A stretch of 64,000 nt of DNA, taken from assembly GCA_024685975.1 (NCBI GenBank), contig JAIBDZ010000003.1, positions 54,562-118,561 on the forward strand, in the 5' to 3' direction. The notes beneath the pieces were generated by a model. It did not search any database. It had not been told where the DNA came from and saw nothing but the letters and a program-made list of their open reading frames with translations. Position numbers and translations under genes: made by a program. The stretch comes from Piscirickettsiaceae bacterium. GTDB lineage: Bacteria; Pseudomonadota; Gammaproteobacteria; Nitrosococcales; Methylophagaceae. This document shows, piece after piece, positions 57,353-64,000 of the stretch; positions within the stretch are counted from its first letter, which is position 1, and every line of letters begins with the position of its first letter.

Positions 57353-58591
57353 GTGGCAGAAGCAACCCGTAAAGCGCCTAAAGCACAAGTTGATCCTATT
57401 TTTCAATGGCAAGGTACTAATCGCCAAGGCCGTCGTTTAAAAGGCGAACAGTCCGGCATTAGTTTAAGTGCCGTCAAAGCCGATCTGAGGCGCCAAGGTA
57501 TTACGCCGATTAAGGTTAAGAAAAAACCTAAAGACCTTTTCGCTCCTAGAAAACCTGCTATTAAACCAGCTGATATCGCCATTTTTAGCCGCATGTTGGC
57601 CACGATGATGTCATCCGGTGTGCCATTAATGCAATCTATGCAGATCATCGGCGAAGGCCATGAGAATGCTAGTATGCAAGATATGATTTTGGCCATTAAG
57701 GCCGATGTTGAATCTGGAACAAGTCTAACTGACTCACTAGGTAAATTTCCTATTCATTTTGACGATCTCTATTTAAGTTTGATCAATGCGGGTGAACAGT
57801 CTGGTACGCTCGAAACATTATTAAACGAAATCGCGACTTACAAAGAAAAAACCGAAGCCTTAAAATCTAAAATCAAAAAGGCCATGGTTTATCCTGCGTC
57901 TATTTTAGTCGTTGCTTTTATTGTGACGGCTATATTGATGATTTTTGTTATTCCACAATTTGAATCACTCTTTACTGGTTTTGGTGCTGAATTACCTGCA
58001 TTAACCCAATTTGTCATCAATATGTCGATTGTCTTCCAAGAAAAATGGTGGCTCATCTTCGGCGTCTTAATTGGCTCAGTTGTTGCGATCACACAAGCCA
58101 AAAAACGTTCCAGAAAAGTCCAGCAATTCTTAGATCGTTTTTTATTGAAAATGCCGGTCATCGGTGCTGTCATTGAAAAAGGGGCGATTGCACGTTATGC
58201 CCGAACATTCTCAACCATGTTTAAAGCCGGTGTACCTATGGTGGAAGCGATGACATCTGTTGCAGGCGCGACAGGCAACATCGTCTTCAGTGATGCGACC
58301 TTGATCATGCGTGATGATGTCGCAACAGGAACACAGTTAAATGTCGCTATGAGAAGCAGCGAATTATTTCCAAATATGCCGATTCAAATGGTTGCGATTG
58401 GTGAAGAATCTGGTGCATTAGATTCTATGTTAGCTAAAATTGCCGATTTTTATGAAGCGGAAGTAGACGATGCTGTTGATAATATGACAGCTCTAATGGA
58501 ACCTCTCATCATGGTATTTTTAGGTGGTTTAATCGGTACTTTAGTTGTTGCAATGTATCTGCCTATATTCAAAATGGGTGCCGTGGTTTAA
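57353..58591 (+). CDS. pilC: Type IV pilus inner membrane platform protein PilC
   Basis: PilC is the platform protein that PilB and PilT act upon. The 412-residue T2SSF protein has two repeats of the GspF domain (about 75-200 and 278-400), with the FSRMLATMMSSGVPLMQSMQ (80-99) and YARTFSTMFKAGVPMVEAM segments, and three membrane helices near 180-205, 230-250 and 382-405. The start is GTG at 57353 with AAGGAG exactly 6 bases upstream. It lies 3 bases after pilB. Confidence 0.97.
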   Translation: MAEATRKAPKAQVDPIFQWQGTNRQGRRLKGEQSGISLSAVKADLRRQGITPIKVKKKPKDLFAPRKPAIKPADIAIFSRMLATMMSSGVPLMQSMQIIGEGHENASMQDMILAIKADVESGTSLTDSLGKFPIHFDDLYLSLINAGEQSGTLETLLNEIATYKEKTEALKSKIKKAMVYPASILVVAFIVTAILMIFVIPQFESLFTGFGAELPALTQFVINMSIVFQEKWWLIFGVLIGSVVAITQAKKRSRKVQQFLDRFLLKMPVIGAVIEKGAIARYARTFSTMFKAGVPMVEAMTSVAGATGNIVFSDATLIMRDDVATGTQLNVAMRSSELFPNMPIQMVAIGEESGALDSMLAKIADFYEAEVDDAVDNMTALMEPLIMVFLGGLIGTLVVAMYLPIFKMGAVV

Positions 58592-58649
58592 CCCTTTGAC
58601 TTGTTTGTTCGCTTTCTTTTCCGACTAACAAGGCTTTGTACCTGCCATT

Positions 58650-59522
58650 ATGACCCTTATCGAGCTATTACAAACATCGCCGACAACTTTGCTCATTTCG
58701 ATCACTGTTTTAGGTTTAATGGTCGGCAGCTTTTTGAATGTTGTCATTTATCGTCTGCCTTTAATGATGGAACAGGAATGGCGCGAGCAATGTGCAGAGT
58801 TATCGGGGCAGACACCAGACGACTCTCATACGCCTCTAACATTAAGCTACCCCCGCTCGGCCTGTCCTCATTGCCAATATCAGATTCGAGCTATCGATAA
58901 TATTCCGATATTGAGTTATCTCTTTTTGAGAGGACGCTGTCGTGGTTGTCAACGCGCTATATCACCACGTTATCCACTGATTGAGGCATTCACCGGACTC
59001 TTATCTGCAGTTGTTGCGTATCATTTTGGCTTTGGCTGGCCTTGTATCGGTGCTTTACTGTTAACATGGGCTTTGATCGCTCTTAGCTTTATTGATATTG
59101 ACCAACAACTCTTACCTGACAGCATCACTTTGCCGTTGTTATGGTTAGGTATCGTCTTTAATTTATTTCAACAATACACAACTTTAGAAGAGAGTGTCAT
59201 CGGCGCTTTGGTTGGTTACTTGTCTTTATGGTCTGTGTTCCATTTGTTCAAATTAGTCACGGGCAAAGAGGGCATGGGTTATGGTGACTTTAAGCTGCTT
59301 GCTGCATTAGGCGCATGGTTAGGCTGGACCACCATTCCTGCCATTATTTTATTATCTTCATTGGTTGGTGCTGTCATTGGGTTAAGCTTAATTGTTTTTC
59401 GCCAACATGGACGTGATATTCCCATTCCTTTTGGGCCATACCTTGCTGCAGCAGGATGGATCGTTTTAATCTGGGGTGAACAAATACAATCCGCCTATTT
59501 AAACTGGGCTGGTTTGGCTTAA
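58650..59522 (+). CDS. pilD: Prepilin peptidase/N-methyltransferase PilD
   Basis: PilD cleaves the prepilin leader and methylates the new N-terminus. The 290-residue membrane protein has the N-terminal methyltransferase part with MVGSFLNVVIYRLP (25-38) and the two CxxC pairs (CPHCQYQIR and RCRGCQ, about 73-102). It also has the aspartyl protease residues in FIDIDQQLLPDSITLP and GMGYGDFKLLAALGAWLG. About eight membrane helices follow. It processes type IV pilins and type II secretion pseudopilins. It lies 58 bases after pilC and 3 before coaE. Confidence 0.97.
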   Translation: MTLIELLQTSPTTLLISITVLGLMVGSFLNVVIYRLPLMMEQEWREQCAELSGQTPDDSHTPLTLSYPRSACPHCQYQIRAIDNIPILSYLFLRGRCRGCQRAISPRYPLIEAFTGLLSAVVAYHFGFGWPCIGALLLTWALIALSFIDIDQQLLPDSITLPLLWLGIVFNLFQQYTTLEESVIGALVGYLSLWSVFHLFKLVTGKEGMGYGDFKLLAALGAWLGWTTIPAIILLSSLVGAVIGLSLIVFRQHGRDIPIPFGPYLAAAGWIVLIWGEQIQSAYLNWAGLA

Positions 59523-59525
59523 GTT

Positions 59526-60137
59526 ATGTATCGGGTAGGCTTAACAGGCGGTATCGCTTGTGGCAAAACGACTATTTGCGAGTTGTTTTCACATTATGGC
59601 ATCGCCATTATTGATGCCGATATGATTGCTAGAGATTTAGTCACTGTCGATTCGCCATGCTATCGCGCCATCGTATCTTATTTTGGCTCAGACTGTCTTA
59701 TGCCTGATAAGGTACTTAACCGTCGTTATCTAAGACAACAGATATTCTCAGATAAAACAGCAAAACTACATCTTGAATCGATATTACATCCCGCTATTCA
59801 TCAAACCATGATCGAACAAAGCCGGTTAGCTGAATCAATATATTGTTTGATGGTCATTCCATTATTAGCTGAAAGTGACGCTGATTACCAACTAGACCGT
59901 GTTCTTGTCATTGATAGTCCTGTTCAACAACAGCAACAGCGGTTGATGGCCAGAGATGCAATTTCAGCGGAACTTGCGCAAACGATGATAGACCAACAAG
60001 TGCAAGCAGACACTCGGCTTGCTATTGCTGATGATGTCATTAATAATGATAATTCCTTCATGTCATTGAAGAAAAGTGTCACCGAACTACATCAGCTCTA
60101 TCAACGACTAGCACGCGAAAAAGCTGGTAGTTGCTAG
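59526..60137 (+). CDS. coaE: Dephospho-CoA kinase CoaE
   Basis: CoaE phosphorylates dephospho-CoA, the last step of coenzyme A synthesis. The 203-residue protein has the P-loop GLTGGIACGKTT (5-16), IIDADMIARDLV, LHPAIHQTM and a LID helix RLMARDAISAEL. It sits between pilD and zapD, the pilD-coaE order seen in Pseudomonas and relatives. Length and motifs are ordinary. coaBC, an earlier CoA enzyme, is at the other end of the window. Confidence 0.96.
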   Translation: MYRVGLTGGIACGKTTICELFSHYGIAIIDADMIARDLVTVDSPCYRAIVSYFGSDCLMPDKVLNRRYLRQQIFSDKTAKLHLESILHPAIHQTMIEQSRLAESIYCLMVIPLLAESDADYQLDRVLVIDSPVQQQQQRLMARDAISAELAQTMIDQQVQADTRLAIADDVINNDNSFMSLKKSVTELHQLYQRLAREKAGSC

Positions 60138-60194
60138 TTAGTGTAATGTCATGGACAATAGTAATGAATTCCAGCCAATACTGCCTCTTATATC

Positions 60195-60965
60195 GTGACT
60201 GATAGCATTATCTACGAACAACCGCTCAATGAGCGCATACGCACTTTCTTGAGATTAGAATTCTTATTCTCTCAAGTTGATAATGCGATGGCAGGCCATT
60301 CAGAATATCAGCATAGGCAAGCCATTGATAGCTTACTTAATATTGTGTCTGTATTTGAACGCAGTGATTTGAAGTCAGAAATTATTAAAGAGCTAGAACG
60401 TCTGATTGCAACTTTATCTGCCTTGGAAAACTCGCCGGGGGTCGATAGTAAAGCATTAGACGATCTGCTATCGGAATTAGATGTTGTGTTAGATGGCTTA
60501 CATGCCAAAAAATCTGCGATTGGCCAAAGTTTACGTGATAATGACTTTTTATATAGTATCCGTCAGCGTTCTGCCATTCCTGGCGGCACCTGTGATTTTG
60601 ATTTACCCGCTTATCACTTCTGGCTACAACATCACGATAATGTGACTCGCCAACAACAGATACAAACCTGGCTCAACACTTTTTCAGGGATCCGTGCCGC
60701 CATTAATACCACGTTGCATTTGATACGGGCTAGCACAGATTTTAAACCTATAACGGCAACCGCTGGTTTTTACCAACATAGTTTAGATAGTAGTCAGCCG
60801 AATCAGTTGATTCGAGTCAAACTTCCTTCTGATGTAGACTACTACCCTGAAATCAGCGGCGGAAAACACCGTTTTACAGTGCGTTTCTTACAGTTTGATA
60901 TTGCACAACGCGCACAACAGTCTGAACAAGATGTTTCTTTCTCACTTAGTTGCTGTGCTATGTAA
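60195..60965 (+). CDS. zapD: Cell division protein ZapD
   Basis: ZapD crosslinks FtsZ filaments to stabilise the Z ring. The 256-residue protein aligns by pattern with E. coli Zap[21 protein letters not shown] (6-25), SIPGG-like [22 protein letters not shown]-like [28 protein letters not shown] and the C-terminal SLSCCAM. The start is GTG at 60195, the only sensible codon; no good Shine-Dalgarno is seen. coaE lies 57 bases upstream and yacG starts 2 bases after its stop, the coaE-zapD-yacG order of E. coli. Confidence 0.95.
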   Translation: MTDSIIYEQPLNERIRTFLRLEFLFSQVDNAMAGHSEYQHRQAIDSLLNIVSVFERSDLKSEIIKELERLIATLSALENSPGVDSKALDDLLSELDVVLDGLHAKKSAIGQSLRDNDFLYSIRQRSAIPGGTCDFDLPAYHFWLQHHDNVTRQQQIQTWLNTFSGIRAAINTTLHLIRASTDFKPITATAGFYQHSLDSSQPNQLIRVKLPSDVDYYPEISGGKHRFTVRFLQFDIAQRAQQSEQDVSFSLSCCAM

Positions 60966-60967
60966 TT

Positions 60968-61159
60968 ATGTCGACCCAAGTTAGTTGTCCACAATGCCAG
61001 AAATCCGTCGTTTGGGATCAATCCTCAAAGTGGCGGCCATTTTGTAGTGAACGTTGTAAACTGATTGATTTAGGCCAGTGGGCCGAGGGTAGCCATCGTA
61101 TTGCTGGAGATCCAGCACCTACAACAGATCCAGACGCTGAACCGTCTGAATATCATTAA
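60968..61159 (+). CDS. yacG: DNA gyrase inhibitor YacG
   Basis: A 63-residue zinc protein that binds GyrB and inhibits gyrase in E. coli. The zinc ribbon is [13 protein letters not shown] (7-19) and [19 protein letters not shown] (26-44), with four cysteines. It ends in an acidic tail. The start ATG at 60968 gives the family N-terminus; the open frame from 60950 lies in zapD. It ends 3 bases before the convergent nadA stop. Confidence 0.95.
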   Translation: MSTQVSCPQCQKSVVWDQSSKWRPFCSERCKLIDLGQWAEGSHRIAGDPAPTTDPDAEPSEYH

Positions 61160-61162
61160 TGG

Positions 61163-62239
61163 CTATGCATCACCTGCCGTGATAATGCCTTGTTGGCGCG
61201 AGAAGGTCAGCATACGATTTAATGGTTTTAATGCTTTTTGACGCACTTGCTCGTCAACCTCAATGGCATTATTGCCATCACGCAAGGTTTCATACAAATT
61301 GACTAATGTATTCATGGCCATCCATGGGCAATGTGCACAGCTCCGGCATGTAGCACTTTTGTCGCCTGTCGGCGCAGGAATAAGGCGCTTATCTGGTACA
61401 ACTTGTGCCATTTTATAGAACAAACCATGATCGGTTGCAATAATTAATGTATCAGCCTTAGATGCTTTACCTGCTGCGATGATTTGTTTGGTCGAACCAA
61501 CAAAATCTGCTTTTGCTATCACCGATTCCGGTGACTCGGGATGAACTAACACCTCGGCCTCTGGATGCTGTTGCATCAAAGCCTCTAATTCATGGAGTTT
61601 AAATTCATCATGCACCACGCAGTGTCCTTGCCATAACAGCATATCGGCACCGGTCTTGTTATTAATATATTGTCCTAAATGTCTATCCGGCCCCCAAATG
61701 ATTTTTTTTCCTTCCGCCATTAAATGCTCAATAATGGGAATCGCATTACTTGAGGTCACAATCCAATCTGCACGTGCTTTGACTTCCACACTGGTATTGG
61801 CATATACCACGACAGTATGATCGGGATGCTGATCACAAAAAGCGCTAAACTCGTCAATAGGGCAACCGAGGTCAAGTGAGCATTCTGCTTCCAGTGTTGG
61901 CATCAATACCGTTTTTTCTGGGCTTAATATCTTGGCCGTCTCTCCCATAAAACGTACCCCGCTGACAATCAATGTATCGGCAGGATGTTTGGCACCAAAA
62001 TTAGCCATATCAAGAGAGTCAGAGACATAGCCACCGGTTGCTTCTGCTAAGGCTTGGATGTCATCATCGACATAATAGTGAGCAATTAAAACCGCATTTT
62101 TTTCTATTAATAAGGCTTTAATTTTCTCGATGTAATCGGTTTTTTGGGCATTGTTTAACCAAGGCGATGGAGCAACATTATCAATCAGGTTATCAATTTT
62201 TGTTTGCAATGCTTGGGGCACTTGTTCTGCTAAGCTCAT
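61163..62239 (-). CDS. nadA: Quinolinate synthase NadA
   Basis: NadA condenses iminoaspartate with dihydroxyacetone phosphate to quinolinate for NAD, using a 4Fe-4S cluster. The 358-residue enzyme has [39 protein letters not shown], cysteine motifs in ECSLDLGC and [16 protein letters not shown], and [10 protein letters not shown]. The start ATG at 62239 has AGG 9 bases upstream; an in-frame TTG at 62245 is 6 bases earlier. It follows mutT by 14 bases. Confidence 0.96.
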   Translation of the reverse strand: MSLAEQVPQALQTKIDNLIDNVAPSPWLNNAQKTDYIEKIKALLIEKNAVLIAHYYVDDDIQALAEATGGYVSDSLDMANFGAKHPADTLIVSGVRFMGETAKILSPEKTVLMPTLEAECSLDLGCPIDEFSAFCDQHPDHTVVVYANTSVEVKARADWIVTSSNAIPIIEHLMAEGKKIIWGPDRHLGQYINNKTGADMLLWQGHCVVHDEFKLHELEALMQQHPEAEVLVHPESPESVIAKADFVGSTKQIIAAGKASKADTLIIATDHGLFYKMAQVVPDKRLIPAPTGDKSATCRSCAHCPWMAMNTLVNLYETLRDGNNAIEVDEQVRQKALKPLNRMLTFSRQQGIITAGDA

Positions 62240-62253
62240 ATTCAACCTATAAA

Positions 62254-62649
62254 TTACTGGAAGGGGTGATTCGCTTTAAGCTGCGTTATGATCTCGGCAT
62301 TAGCGTCAGGGAAAGCAAACTGATCTATTTCACTAATAGGACACCAATGCGTTTTTTGGCCTTCATTACCTTGTATTTGCCCAGAAAAAGCAGTCACTAG
62401 CCACACATCAAGCAAAACTGTTTTGTCCTTATAATCATGCTCAATTGTCGTCATTGGCTGAGCCGCTTCCACAACGAGATTTACTTCTTCCTTGACCTCT
62501 CGACATAATGCCGCCTCAACCTGTTCCTTGGCCTCAACTTTGCCACCAGGAAACTCCCACAACCCACCTTGATGTTGATGTGATTGACGCAGTGCAATCA
62601 ATACTTGCTGCTGCGCATTCACTATCACTGCGACAGCGACATGTATCAT
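62254..62649 (-). CDS. mutT: 8-oxo-dGTP diphosphatase MutT-type Nudix protein
   Basis: A 131-residue Nudix hydrolase likely to clear 8-oxo-dGTP. It starts [20 protein letters not shown], like MutT, and carries the Nudix box [20 protein letters not shown] with EEVN (about 35-58; the usual Gly near the box end is Asn). FPDANAEII near the C-terminus is typical. E. coli has mutT opposite yacG, close to the arrangement here. It lies 4 bases after the zf-CHCC gene. Confidence 0.92.
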   Translation of the reverse strand: MIHVAVAVIVNAQQQVLIALRQSHQHQGGLWEFPGGKVEAKEQVEAALCREVKEEVNLVVEAAQPMTTIEHDYKDKTVLLDVWLVTAFSGQIQGNEGQKTHWCPISEIDQFAFPDANAEIITQLKANHPFQ

Positions 62650-62653
62650 CAGA

Positions 62654-62845
62654 CTAATCGGCTACCAAGACGTATAAAGCACCACAATAAGGGCACAGTA
62701 TTTCACCCTTCTGTTCAATATCTAAGAACACGCGAGGGTGTGCGTCCCAATGCGATTGCCCAGGCATTGGACAACTCAATGGTAAGTCGGCTTGATGTAC
62801 TTCATAGCGCCGTTCTGGTGGTGTTTTACTCTGTTGCGTCATCAT
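62654..62845 (-). CDS. zf-CHCC zinc-finger protein (NDUFS6-like)
   Basis: A 63-residue protein of the zf-CHCC family. The zinc site is C25 (LSCPMPGQSHWDAHPRVFLD) with a His and CPYCGALY near the end (C-H-C-C). It resembles the zinc domain of mitochondrial complex I subunit NDUFS6, but its bacterial role is unknown. Two consecutive ATGs (62845/62842) follow AGGTGA closely. It lies between aspS and mutT. Confidence 0.88.
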   Translation of the reverse strand: MMTQQSKTPPERRYEVHQADLPLSCPMPGQSHWDAHPRVFLDIEQKGEILCPYCGALYVLVAD

Positions 62846-62874
62846 TCACCTAATTCTGTGGGATGAAGTGATTA

Positions 62875-64000
<1,126 letters not shown>

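Noticed and set aside
62167..62400. 77-codon plus-strand frame across nadA/mutT
   Set aside because: Antisense to the well-supported nadA and mutT genes; no ribosome site or family resemblance.

Overview
The window reads as the chromosome of a Gram-negative gammaproteobacterium with low to moderate GC. It encodes heptose-based lipopolysaccharide (LPS) core synthesis (gmhA, hldE, waaC, waaF, waaG, waaP-like), SlmA, ZapD, LptM, type IV pilus pilBCD and a polar-type flgBCDE operon with a sigma-54 promoter. Gene orders such as coaBC-dut-algC-argB and lptM-lysA-dapF-DUF484-xerC are those of Pseudomonas-like gammaproteobacteria. A marine or methylotrophic Thiotrichales relative (Methylophaga-like) is my guess from overall impression only; no methylotrophy gene is present. 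There is no IS, prophage, CRISPR array, tRNA or rRNA. No gene-free stretch exceeds about 155 bases.

Layout. 1-1583: start of a flagellar rod/hook operon (flgB, flgC, flgD, flgE cut by the window edge), with a sigma-54-type promoter and three upstream TTGCCG repeats. 1736-10012: a minus-strand gene train running Nif3-like, yihY, coaBC, dut, algC, argB, slmA and a degenerate receiver protein. 10068-14725: DUF4126 membrane protein, a lone cheR, an SDR dehydrogenase and a PAS-GGDEF-EAL protein. 14743-20068: clpB with a clear sigma-32 promoter, yciO, the RNase AM (yciV) gene, then yciB-yciI-bolA. 20081-27352: a large PilZ protein, then rsmE, DUF3301, a tail-anchored receiver, prmC, moeB and pmbA on the minus strand.

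27429-48492 holds the most distinctive content, an LPS inner-core locus. Plus strand: inositol phosphatase, pgeF, ZIP transporter, waaF, a GT-C-like membrane protein, an InaA-like kinase and a carbamoyltransferase. Minus strand: a three-kinase fusion, waaG, galE and yrbL. Plus strand: gmhA, FAD oxidoreductase and aldo/keto reductase joined by start/stop overlaps. Minus strand: DUF2782, thrB, waaC, hldE and a glycosidase-like/kinase fusion. Together these make ADP-heptose, transfer heptose and hexose to the core, and probably phosphorylate and carbamoylate it; several modification genes look unusual in architecture.

48943-64000: polA; the lptM-lysA-dapF-DUF484-xerC operon (lptM is a 40-residue lipoprotein gene); pilB-pilC-pilD-coaE-zapD-yacG; and nadA, mutT, a zf-CHCC protein and the 3' part of aspS. 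Convergent genes repeatedly abut or overlap without visible hairpin terminators. Most internal starts are supported by start/stop overlaps or visible Shine-Dalgarno (SD) sequences.
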